Shown here: positions 1 through 6,468 of the stretch, piece after piece | Numbering within the stretch: position 1 is the stretch's first letter | Layout: every line of letters begins with the position of its first letter | Origin: a virus | Strand: one strand, 5' to 3' | DNA: 24,524 nucleotides | IMG/VR virus record: IMGVR_UViG_3300010885_001479 | Span: 1-24,524 of that record | Notes under the pieces: model-generated | Database searches by the model: none | Told to the model about the DNA's origin: nothing | The model's input: only the letters and a program-made list of their open reading frames with translations | Translations under genes and position numbers: made by a program

Positions 1-41
1 GCATCAGCAATTGCTTCTTTCAACAATTTTGAACTTGCCAT
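1..41 (-). CDS. Probable major capsid protein gp23, first 14 codons only
   Basis: Only the start is inside the window. The ATG is at 41-39 and reads MASSKLLKEAIADA before leaving the left edge. Two things suggest the precursor of the major capsid protein: it follows the portal, protease and core genes, which is where gene 23 lies in T4-like phages, and the KLLKEAIADA type of helical start resembles capsid precursors that I recall from marine T4-like phages. Unlike most genes here it has a good purine-rich ribosome binding site (AAGGA, about seven bases before the ATG), fitting a very highly expressed protein. It also has the longest untranslated leader in the window, with several hairpins. 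Another core or scaffold protein with a helical N-terminus is possible. The identity is inferred mainly from gene order. Confidence 0.5.
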   Translation of the reverse strand, partial: MASSKLLKEAIAD

Positions 42-66
42 TTGTTTTCCTTATTTATCGGATTTC

Positions 67-92
67 TGAAGTCATTGTATTTGTGGACTTCA
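67..92 (-). other. Hairpin in the leader of the probable capsid gene
   Basis: A perfect 7-bp inverted repeat (TGAAGTC at 67-73 and GACTTCA at 86-92) with a 12-base loop lies 25 bases before the ATG at 41. It is one of the most GC-containing stems in the intergenic DNA here. It could stabilise the 5' end of the message or affect initiation. No function is shown by the sequence. Confidence 0.45.
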
Positions 93-125
93 ATAGAATG
101 TTTTTATTGGCGTTTTGGTCACTGC

Positions 126-176
126 TCATATAGGAGAGTATTCATTACCAATGGAAAAACCTATATGAAATAGGTT
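126..176 (-). terminator. Terminator-like hairpin with a competing downstream pairing
   Basis: On the minus strand AACCTAT (176-170) pairs with ATAGGTT (164-158) around a 5-base loop and runs into a T tract (159-155), giving a weak intrinsic-terminator shape after the 209-residue gene. The same arm also pairs over 9 bp with a segment further downstream: TCATATAGG (168-160) with CCTATATGA (134-126). The two structures cannot form together. This may reduce or tune read-through into the probable capsid gene, which has a candidate promoter of its own at 186-193. The stem is short, so confidence is modest. Confidence 0.35.
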
Positions 177-185
177 ATTGTATCA

Positions 186-193
186 ATAAATAT
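186..193 (-). promoter_or_regulatory. ATATTTAT motif, candidate phage promoter element (copy 1)
   Basis: ATATTTAT on the coding strand, 144 bases before the probable capsid start and 45 bases after the stop of the preceding gene. It is one of six intergenic copies of the same octamer in the same orientation relative to transcription. T4 gene 23 also has its own strong late promoter, so a separate promoter here would make sense. The motif is not the T4 late consensus TATAAATA. Confidence 0.4.
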
Positions 194-238
194 ATAAAAG
201 TTTACAAAAACGTAAAAATCTATATATTTCTTTAGAAT

Positions 239-868
239 TTAATCTTCTGCTTTTAATTCAGCATCTCTATAAAGAGATGTTACACTATTATCTAATTCAG
301 CTTCCAATTTCTTTTTAACATCGTTTAATTTTTTAAGATTTTCAACGTGTTTTTTAGCCATTGGAGTATCTTTGTGTTGTTTGTATGCTTTTAATTCACC
401 TGCTATAGCTTCAACAGTCTTACCCAAATCTCTTTGAATAGAACCAACATTTCTACCTTCTCTAACAATTGATTCATTAGGTACACAATTTGGAACTTGT
501 CTACCACCTTTATCTTTCATACCAATTTGCTTATATCCTTTCCAGCAAGGACCTTTATCTTCAGCTATTCTAGCTTCATTTTGTCCGTATTCGTGATAAT
601 TAGTTGATGCTTGTGAAATAAAATTAGCTGCGTTAGTGATATGGTCTTGAATCCAAGCAGGGATATCCTTTTCGTTTTCTCCCATTTTAGCTTTCAATTC
701 AGTTGCCATCTTAATAATAGTATCCAATGAATTGTTTGCCATAGAAACTTCGTGGTCTTCACCTTCTGCTTCTTTAATGAATGCGTTTGCAAATGGATTT
801 GAAATTACTTTACCCATTTCAAATTTACCAAATGCTTTTTGATTTACCAATCCACCTAAACTAATCAT
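239..868 (-). CDS. Conserved phage head-module protein with CWKGY motif, core/scaffold candidate
   Basis: A 209-residue, mostly helical, soluble protein without membrane segments. Residues 68-94 (DIPAWIQDHIT and the following YHEY) and residues 106-130 (GPCWKGYKQIG to VPNCVP, with C108 and C128) are blocks that I recognise as recurring in uncharacterised proteins of marine T4-like phages. Function is unknown. It lies two bases after the preceding stop and directly before the probable capsid gene, the position of the scaffold gene 22 in T4, so a prohead-core role is a reasonable guess. FIKEA at 30-34 fits the (L/I)xE rule for cleavage by T4-type prohead protease, which would remove the N-terminal 33 residues. 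The two cysteines might bind metal, but no partner ligands are evident. Confidence 0.75.
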   Translation of the reverse strand: MISLGGLVNQKAFGKFEMGKVISNPFANAFIKEAEGEDHEVSMANNSLDTIIKMATELKAKMGENEKDIPAWIQDHITNAANFISQASTNYHEYGQNEARIAEDKGPCWKGYKQIGMKDKGGRQVPNCVPNESIVREGRNVGSIQRDLGKTVEAIAGELKAYKQHKDTPMAKKHVENLKKLNDVKKKLEAELDNSVTSLYRDAELKAED

Positions 869-870
869 AA

Positions 871-1419
871 TTATTTCTTTTTATTACCTAATCTTTCTTG
901 CATTGTATCCGTAGATATATCAGCGATTTCATAATAACGATTTAATATGTGACCCATATCTTCATATAAAGAATGTAATCTCTCATCCATTGCTTTTGCT
1001 TCAACAGCGAACTTATCAAATGATTTACCCATTTTATCCAATTCCTGCATATTTCTTTTTACAGTCACATTATCAAACCAGTCACCACTTTCTCTTAATG
1101 TCATTTCTTTTGCGGCCTCAACGATAGCACCTAATGTATCAGCTACTTCACTCATATCTGATTTTCTTTTCATTTGGTCTTGAAAAGTATTGTAAGTAGA
1201 AATTATTTCTAAGAAGTGTTTTTTAACTTCATTTGATAACTTTCTATCTTCTAAGTTTTCAGCTAAGCTGAATTTACCATTTACTATCTTTACTTCTTTC
1301 AAGTTAGTTTTACGGATATCATTGTATGCTTTATGTACAGTTGTTCCTTTTGGTGCATCAACTTTTAAGGTTATCTTATTGTTGTGTACGAAATCGTATA
1401 TATCAAAGTTCTTTGCCAT
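871..1419 (-). CDS. Helical protein of the head module, unknown function
   Basis: A 182-residue protein. The first 50 residues look like a small alpha/beta domain (DIYDFVHNNKITLKVDAP), and the rest is charged helix, probably coiled coil (about residues 60-175), ending in a basic tail GNKKK. I do not recognise a named family. It is packed two bases from its neighbours on both sides, between the prohead protease and the CWKGY protein, so it is almost certainly translated with them and is a candidate scaffold or core component. A long helical, lysine/glutamate-rich composition is typical of T4 core proteins, but nothing here is diagnostic. Confidence 0.7.
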   Translation of the reverse strand: MAKNFDIYDFVHNNKITLKVDAPKGTTVHKAYNDIRKTNLKEVKIVNGKFSLAENLEDRKLSNEVKKHFLEIISTYNTFQDQMKRKSDMSEVADTLGAIVEAAKEMTLRESGDWFDNVTVKRNMQELDKMGKSFDKFAVEAKAMDERLHSLYEDMGHILNRYYEIADISTDTMQERLGNKKK

Positions 1420-1421
1420 TA

Positions 1422-2018
1422 TTATGCTATTTCAGTTATTATTTCTCTCATTAAATCCTGTGCTTTGCAGTAATCACCACAAACATCAGTTCCTATTTGT
1501 TGTAAACCTCTATTAACAGATTCGTTTACAGGCACCATAAATGCACCATGCGTAGATGGGTTAGATACAAAATCCCAACCAATCAATTCAAAATCATCCT
1601 GAACCTTTACTTTACCTTCTCCGATATTAGTTACCGAACCCATACCTCTTGATGAGATACCTAATAGGATTCCAGCTTTCAACAATTCTTTTAAGATGTT
1701 ACCTGATGGAGTTGGTAGAATTTCTACTGTACCACACAGGTCATCACCTTCCCAATGTATTTCTCTTACGTTATGAGATACATTCTTTAAATTAATTACA
1801 GTAGAATCCGGATGGTCTAATTCACCCAATGCTCTACGTTCTTTAATTAGTACTTCGTATTTCTTAGCCTCTCTCATTAAGATTTCTCTAGGATATACTC
1901 TACCATTTTGGTTTTCAGCAGATGCTCTTTGTAGAATACCCTTTACTAAGGTTCTCCCTCCTTCATCTTCATTTACCTTACCTTCGAATAGGTTTGTTTC
2001 TATTAAGAGTGATTTCAT
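1422..2018 (-). CDS. gp21: Prohead core protease, gp21-like (S80/U9 family)
   Basis: A 198-residue homologue of the T4 prohead protease, which digests the scaffold core and trims capsid precursors before DNA packaging. The fold markers are visible: NGRVYPREI at 38-46, the catalytic-His segment GELDHPDS with H69, the Ser segment GISSRGMGS at 120-128 with S122/S123 as candidate nucleophile, and GWDFVSNPS at 147-155. Its own N-terminus (MKSLLIETNLFEG) contains LIE and LFE, which match the (L/I)xE cleavage rule, so self-processing is likely. Its length is close to that of T4 gp21. It sits among candidate core proteins between portal and probable capsid, as in T4. Confidence 0.92.
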   Translation of the reverse strand: MKSLLIETNLFEGKVNEDEGGRTLVKGILQRASAENQNGRVYPREILMREAKKYEVLIKERRALGELDHPDSTVINLKNVSHNVREIHWEGDDLCGTVEILPTPSGNILKELLKAGILLGISSRGMGSVTNIGEGKVKVQDDFELIGWDFVSNPSTHGAFMVPVNESVNRGLQQIGTDVCGDYCKAQDLMREIITEIA

Positions 2019-2027
2019 TTTATATTC

Positions 2028-2699
2028 TTATTTTTTAGATTCCATTTTACTACGGATTCTAGTTGCTATTGTACCTAATTGTGTTTTATCCACACCCAAT
2101 GCATCAACAACTTGTGCTACTAATTGTAATTTTTGAATATTACTAAGTTTTGCATCTTTAATTTTATCAATAGCCATTCCTAATTTTTGTTTAACTGCAG
2201 ATGGGATTGAAGCTTTTGGTAATTCTGCTGATATATCTTCGGTTTTGTATTTATCTCCATCAACTTCGAATGTATCATCACCTTCTTGCTTTGCTTTAGA
2301 AACAGCTGCTCCAAACGTATTACCTTCATTTTTTTCACCCTTACCATTCCAAGCAGAATCAATTTTGTTAAAGAAAGCTTTCTTTTCTTCATCTGACATT
2401 GCATTTATATCTTTACCTGCTTTATCTAAAGCTTTTTGAAAGAATGCCTGATATTCAGATTCTTCTGTCATTACTTCCTTAACTAATTCTTTTAGTCTTG
2501 ATTTTGTAATTGTTGCGTTCATATTTTCTTTTTTGTTTGGTAGACCTTTATGTGATGTTGATGCATAATCTTTAGCATCTTTATCAGTCATACTATCAGC
2601 TGCTTTTTCTACTTCTTTAGATGGTGCTTTCATGTCTCCTTTTTGTACTGCATGAACCATACCCATAAATCGTTGTTGTGCTTTTGATACTGCTGGCAT
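2028..2699 (-). CDS. DUF3008-like head-module protein, possible core protein
   Basis: A 223-residue protein. Residues 1-54 (MPAVSKAQQRFMGMVHAVQ onwards to HKGLP) match what I know as DUF3008, a short domain common in marine T4-like phages. Residues 64-118 form a second recurring block (KSRLKELVKEVMTEE, then EYQAFFQKALDKAG and DEEKKAFFNKIDSAW). The remainder is helical, with repeated short helices near the C-terminus. The stop lies 9 bases before the protease start, and the start directly abuts the preceding stop. RLKELVKE resembles the leading helices of neighbouring proteins and may be a core-targeting or processing segment. The biochemical function is unknown. Confidence 0.8.
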   Translation of the reverse strand: MPAVSKAQQRFMGMVHAVQKGDMKAPSKEVEKAADSMTDKDAKDYASTSHKGLPNKKENMNATITKSRLKELVKEVMTEESEYQAFFQKALDKAGKDINAMSDEEKKAFFNKIDSAWNGKGEKNEGNTFGAAVSKAKQEGDDTFEVDGDKYKTEDISAELPKASIPSAVKQKLGMAIDKIKDAKLSNIQKLQLVAQVVDALGVDKTQLGTIATRIRSKMESKK

Positions 2700-3266
2700 T
2701 TATAAAGTTCTTATTTTTTCCGAAAGATTCATTAACCTTTCTTTGATTTTATGTAAACTCTTATTTGTTCTTTTATAGTAATCCCCTCTCTTAACTCCAT
2801 TCTCATTCTTTATCTTAGAATACCAGTTAACAAATTTCTCTACTTCACCCAATTGTTGTTTTATAGATGTTATACCCTTACTCATTTTAGATTTAGGAGA
2901 ACCATCTTCGTTTTTAATTGCTAACCAACGATTTTCCATAAGTTCCATACCACTTAAATCAGCTATCTCAGCCGAATCAATATCATCAGCTGCCACTTTT
3001 TTCATAGGTAATCCCTCATCTTTACTAACTGCCATATGTCCTAATGCATAATCATTTTGAGCTTCTTCTAAATTATCAACAACAGTTCCACCAGCTGCTT
3101 TAGCTAATCTATTATTTTTTTTCTTAGTTTGACCAGGTTTTGCAAATGCTGACGGTGTATCGTATCCAGCTATAGCTCCAGTTACTGTCATTTCCTCCAA
3201 TTCCTTTTCGTCTTGGATTTCTTTAACTAACTTTTGAATTAACTCTTTTAATTTAATATTATCCAT
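2700..3266 (-). CDS. Head-module protein with TGAIAGYDTP block, unknown function
   Basis: A 188-residue protein starting with a short amphipathic helix (KLKELIQKLVKEIQDEKE, residues 5-22), followed by EEMTVTGAIAGYDTPSAF (24-41). I recognise the TGAIAGYDTP block as a piece that recurs in otherwise different proteins of T4-like marine phages. The C-terminal 60 residues are strongly basic and helical. The start overlaps the previous gene by 8 bases and the stop abuts the next start, so it is translationally linked to its neighbours. It is probably a minor prohead-core or internal protein. No enzyme motif is visible. Confidence 0.75.
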   Translation of the reverse strand: MDNIKLKELIQKLVKEIQDEKELEEMTVTGAIAGYDTPSAFAKPGQTKKKNNRLAKAAGGTVVDNLEEAQNDYALGHMAVSKDEGLPMKKVAADDIDSAEIADLSGMELMENRWLAIKNEDGSPKSKMSKGITSIKQQLGEVEKFVNWYSKIKNENGVKRGDYYKRTNKSLHKIKERLMNLSEKIRTL

Positions 3267-4131
3267 TTACTTTAGACTTTAATTCTTTTATTAATTCATA
3301 TGAAAGCATAATAGATGAAACCTGACCATCGGAAACACTTTTACCTATTTTCATTTTTTCTAAAACGGAAATAGTTTCTGATAATTTAATTTGTGTAACT
3401 TTATCTGTTAGTTTTGATTTAATACTTTTTAATTCAGATATAATTTTTGGTAATTCAATGCCAACGTAATCTTTGAATTTTGTAGTATTTGTGATGTTGT
3501 TTATATATTCTTTCAACAAATTCTTTTGGGAAGAATCTAAATTTGTATATTTTTTGTTGAAAGTTTCTACTAGAATCTTATAGGTAAGTAAACGTAGGTC
3601 TTTGTCTTGTTGTATATAGGTTTCTATTAACTTCTTATCTTCGATTGATTTAACCACTTGCGCTGGTTTAGAAGTTATATTTTCTATTAAGGTAATCTTT
3701 GAATTAAAGATATCTTTAATATCATATTTTTCATCTCTTTTAGATTCAAACACTTTATATATTGAAGCTAAAACTTTATAATTTGATATAGGAGAGCTCA
3801 AAAATTGCTCCAAATCAAATTTTTCAGCTACTTCTTTAATAAGATTATACTTCTCTTTAGAAAGTTTAATGTAATTTAACTTAGTATGTGCTTCACATAC
3901 AGTTTCTACTAATCTATCTGCTTTAGTTTCGGAACTATACTTCTCCTTTAACAAAAGGTCATAAAGACGTAATTCTTTATTTAATTCTGTTGAAGGCGCA
4001 AAGAATTCCCTAACTATGTTTTTAGCGTTTTCCGTCTTATCGCCGTTAAGAACTTCTAATGTTATTTGTCTTACTAATAATTCAAATAACACCCCAGTGT
4101 TCTTAAACTTGGAATGTTTAATTTTTTTCAT
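3259..4131 (-). CDS. Lysine-rich helical protein between portal and protease, unknown
   Basis: A 290-residue, lysine- and isoleucine-rich, all-helical protein beginning MKKIKHSKFKNTGVLFELLV. The KHSKFKNTG(I/V)LFELLVRQ start is a pattern I associate with an uncharacterised protein next to the portal in marine T4-like phages. No catalytic motif or membrane segment is evident. A 66-base gap separates it from the portal gene. That gap holds one of the ATATTTAT motifs and two TATAGGGTA direct repeats on the coding strand. It overlaps the next gene by 8 bases. It could be the main scaffold or core protein, given its length and helical composition, but this is inference from position. Confidence 0.75.
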   Translation of the reverse strand: MKKIKHSKFKNTGVLFELLVRQITLEVLNGDKTENAKNIVREFFAPSTELNKELRLYDLLLKEKYSSETKADRLVETVCEAHTKLNYIKLSKEKYNLIKEVAEKFDLEQFLSSPISNYKVLASIYKVFESKRDEKYDIKDIFNSKITLIENITSKPAQVVKSIEDKKLIETYIQQDKDLRLLTYKILVETFNKKYTNLDSSQKNLLKEYINNITNTTKFKDYVGIELPKIISELKSIKSKLTDKVTQIKLSETISVLEKMKIGKSVSDGQVSSIMLSYELIKELKSKVNG

Positions 4132-4136
4132 TTAAT

Positions 4137-4161
4137 TACCCTATATTTGTTCTACCCTATA
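4137..4161 (-). repeat. Two 9-bp direct repeats before the 290-residue gene
   Basis: TATAGGGTA occurs twice on the minus strand (4161-4153 and 4145-4137), 16 bases apart start to start. The second copy lies 5 bases before the ATG at 4131. In a gap that is otherwise nearly all A/T, these are the only GGG runs. They could be a protein-binding site or part of the leader, or a chance duplication. Confidence 0.35.
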
Positions 4162-4172
4162 AACTAACACAT

Positions 4173-4180
4173 ATAAATAT
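4173..4180 (-). promoter_or_regulatory. ATATTTAT motif, candidate phage promoter element (copy 2)
   Basis: ATATTTAT on the coding strand in the 66-base gap after the portal gene, 41 bases before the ATG at 4131. It has the same orientation as the other intergenic copies. Confidence 0.4.
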
Positions 4181-4197
4181 AAACATTTTTTTCTTTA

Positions 4198-5967
4198 TTA
4201 AATTTTAGTATCATCTAATAGGTTTTTTTCATCTAACATATCAGATTTTTCGTTTAAAACCTTCTTTTTTGATGAAATTCCGTTTATATATTCTCTTGCT
4301 AACTTTTTATGAGTTGCTGTTAAGTTTCTACCGTCTCTTTTTCGTTCACCGTGATTTTCTTTATCTCCCAATGGGTCTCTACCATATGGATGCTTATCTT
4401 TACCATATGTATTACCTTCTTTAGGTCTACCAAGCTTACCCTCAATTTCAGTTTTTAATTTACTAATTTCTTCTTCCACATTTTGTTGTTCTGGTGGATT
4501 TGCTGGGTCTTGTCCTTGTGTTTCTATTGATTGATATCTGAATCTATCTTTTAAATCCAATATCATTTTAGCTCTTTCGGTATCAATTTCATCTTCACTC
4601 ATATTAAATACATTATGATACACCCAATCGGATGATAACATATTCAATTGTTTGATAGAACTTGATAGATTTACCTTTTCACTCCATAAATTTACTTTTT
4701 CTTGTTCGTAAATTGTAGAAGCGTTAGTTAATGATAATTCAAAATTTGTTAATTCCGAATCATCCACACCTTGTGCAGCTAAATGAACAATTGCAATCTT
4801 AGTTAATTCACTAACGACTGTTCGTTGTATTCTTTCAATAGTTCTTGCAAAACGAACATCTTCTGCAGCCAATGTAGCTTTACCATTTACGTTCTCATCA
4901 TAAGATAAGTAAGCTTTTGGTACTCTCAATGCTGCAAATAGTTTAGCTTTAAGATATTCTATATCTTCAATTGCTGCGTATTCTAAACCTTGTAAATTTT
5001 CAATAGAAGTACCACTATCACTACCACGAACAGGTAAAAAGAAATCTTCTGTAAGGTTTTGTATATTATATTTTAAGTTATAATCACCAGTATCTTTATT
5101 AACAAATGGAGTTTTCTTCATTTTATTAATAATCTTTTGCATGTAGTTATCAACCTCCTGTGGTGGAATATTACCAATATCAATTTTGAACACTCTTTTT
5201 TCAGGTGCTCTCATAATACGATGGATTAACATCGCATCTTCCATTAAAGTTAATTGCTTCCATATTCTTCTAGCGTTTTCAATCATAGCCTTACCATATG
5301 GTAGGAAGTTTGTATCTGAAAGTAAGCGAAAGTGAGCCATTTCATAGTTCTCATATTCCTTTTTACCATGTTGGTCTAATTCAACTTTAAATTTAACATA
5401 ATTTTTATTATGTGGGTCAGTACCTTCCAAACGTTCAACATTATATACAGAATATGGCATTACGTTTATAATACCTTTACCCTCTGCCATTTCCAATGCT
5501 AAGAAAGCATCTCCGTATTTAACCATATTTCTAATCCAAGGCCACAAGTTAAATTCTACATTCATTACATCATAAAACAAGTTATGTAATACCTCTCTTA
5601 CATTTTCATTTGTAGATTTAATTTGTATTACATCACCGTATTCATCTTTAGTTGTAGATTCATCAGCGTAAATATCTAATGCCGATGCTATAATTGGGTC
5701 ATTATCCATAGCATCATAATCTCTGAATAATTCTCTACGAACTTGATGATACGCCATAGATTGCGCACCATTACTATTTTCATAGAAAGATTTTTGCAAC
5801 TTTGTGTATCTATCTCTAAGATTTACAAAATTGGTGTTATACTGTCTATCATCAACATCAACAACTTTTCTTTTACCATCTTTATCAACGGTTACAATTG
5901 CTTGAGTTGAAAATAGTTTTTTTAACCTACCAAAAAAACTTCTATCGTCTGTTTGTTGCTCTGCCAT
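4198..5967 (-). CDS. gp20: Portal vertex protein, gp20-like
   Basis: A 589-residue portal protein of the T4 gp20 family. Twelve copies form the ring through which DNA enters and leaves the head and on which the prohead is assembled. Family-like stretches are DNDPIIASALDIYADE (88-103), MVKYGDAFLALE (148-159), IHRIMRAPEKRVFKIDIGN (248-266), EDFFLPVRGSDSGTSIENL (307-325) and LRVPKAYLSYDE (347-358). It is longer than the 524-residue T4 protein. The extra part is a very hydrophilic C-terminal tail (about 495-589) rich in K, R, D and G, with HPYGRDPLGDKENHGERKRD-like sequence. The start context AATAAATTATGGC has no Shine-Dalgarno sequence. If the frameshifted upstream gene is read through, its stop lies only 8 bases before this start. 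Confidence 0.93.
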   Translation of the reverse strand: MAEQQTDDRSFFGRLKKLFSTQAIVTVDKDGKRKVVDVDDRQYNTNFVNLRDRYTKLQKSFYENSNGAQSMAYHQVRRELFRDYDAMDNDPIIASALDIYADESTTKDEYGDVIQIKSTNENVREVLHNLFYDVMNVEFNLWPWIRNMVKYGDAFLALEMAEGKGIINVMPYSVYNVERLEGTDPHNKNYVKFKVELDQHGKKEYENYEMAHFRLLSDTNFLPYGKAMIENARRIWKQLTLMEDAMLIHRIMRAPEKRVFKIDIGNIPPQEVDNYMQKIINKMKKTPFVNKDTGDYNLKYNIQNLTEDFFLPVRGSDSGTSIENLQGLEYAAIEDIEYLKAKLFAALRVPKAYLSYDENVNGKATLAAEDVRFARTIERIQRTVVSELTKIAIVHLAAQGVDDSELTNFELSLTNASTIYEQEKVNLWSEKVNLSSSIKQLNMLSSDWVYHNVFNMSEDEIDTERAKMILDLKDRFRYQSIETQGQDPANPPEQQNVEEEISKLKTEIEGKLGRPKEGNTYGKDKHPYGRDPLGDKENHGERKRDGRNLTATHKKLAREYINGISSKKKVLNEKSDMLDEKNLLDDTKI

Positions 5968-5975
5968 AATTTATT

Positions 5976-6430
5976 TTACCATTTTCTACAACTCCAGTAG
6001 TTTGCTTTTGTTCTAGGACCAGGATTGTCACAATTCATTCTAGCTCTAAACTCTTTCTACGTTCTGGGTTGTTCTTTTTAATTACCATACCTTTTTGTCC
6101 AAAGTTTACCTTAATAACTTTACCAGTTTTTGGGTTTTTAACATAAACTTTAAATTTCTTAACATCTCCCTGTGTTGGCTTACCTAACTTTACTTCTCTA
6201 CCCTGATACTCTGCTTCGTAAACACAATTACAATTTGCTTCTTCCAATTGAGTTGAATATGCTTTTAAGAAGTTTACGAAATCATCCATATCTTCTTGTT
6301 CAACATCTAATTCATCATAATCATCAATCGGATTATCAATAGGTTGGTCTCCTTTTGAATATGCATTATCTACATATTCATCTTCTTTGATAATATTTGT
6401 TAATCTAATCATTGGCTTGTATTTTGACAT
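5976..6430 (-). pseudogene. Small conserved phage protein, C-terminus split off by a -1 frameshift
   Basis: The ATG at 6430 opens 131 codons ending at a TGA at 6037-6035. The C-terminal half (YQGREVKLGKPTQGDVKKF onwards, then GQKGMVIKKNNPERRKS) is a block I recognise from marine T4-like phages, where it continues as roughly SFRARHNCDNPGPRTKARYW. Here the frame instead ends in SLELE. The missing part is present in the -1 frame immediately after: from the TTT at 6050-6048 it reads FRARMNCDNPGPRTKANYW and then SCRKW before a TAA at 5978-5976, 8 bases before the portal start. A single lost base (T run or neighbouring) explains it. It may be a real mutation, a sequencing or assembly error, or less likely programmed slippage. 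The N-terminus is acidic (residues 11-52) and includes IIKE, a possible protease site. Molecular function is unknown. Confidence 0.75.
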
Positions 6431-6435
6431 ATATC

Positions 6436-6443
6436 ATAAATAT
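6436..6443 (-). promoter_or_regulatory. ATATTTAT motif, candidate phage promoter element (copy 3)
   Basis: ATATTTAT on the coding strand between gp17 and the frameshifted small gene, only 5 bases before the ATG at 6430. If it is a -10 element, the message would be essentially leaderless. Confidence 0.38.
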
Positions 6444-6468
6444 CGTAATTTAGTAAAACCCTACTATT

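Noticed and set aside
42-238. A small gene in the longest gap
   Set aside because: The longest frames seen on either strand are about 8-11 codons. The stretch is better explained as a structured leader.
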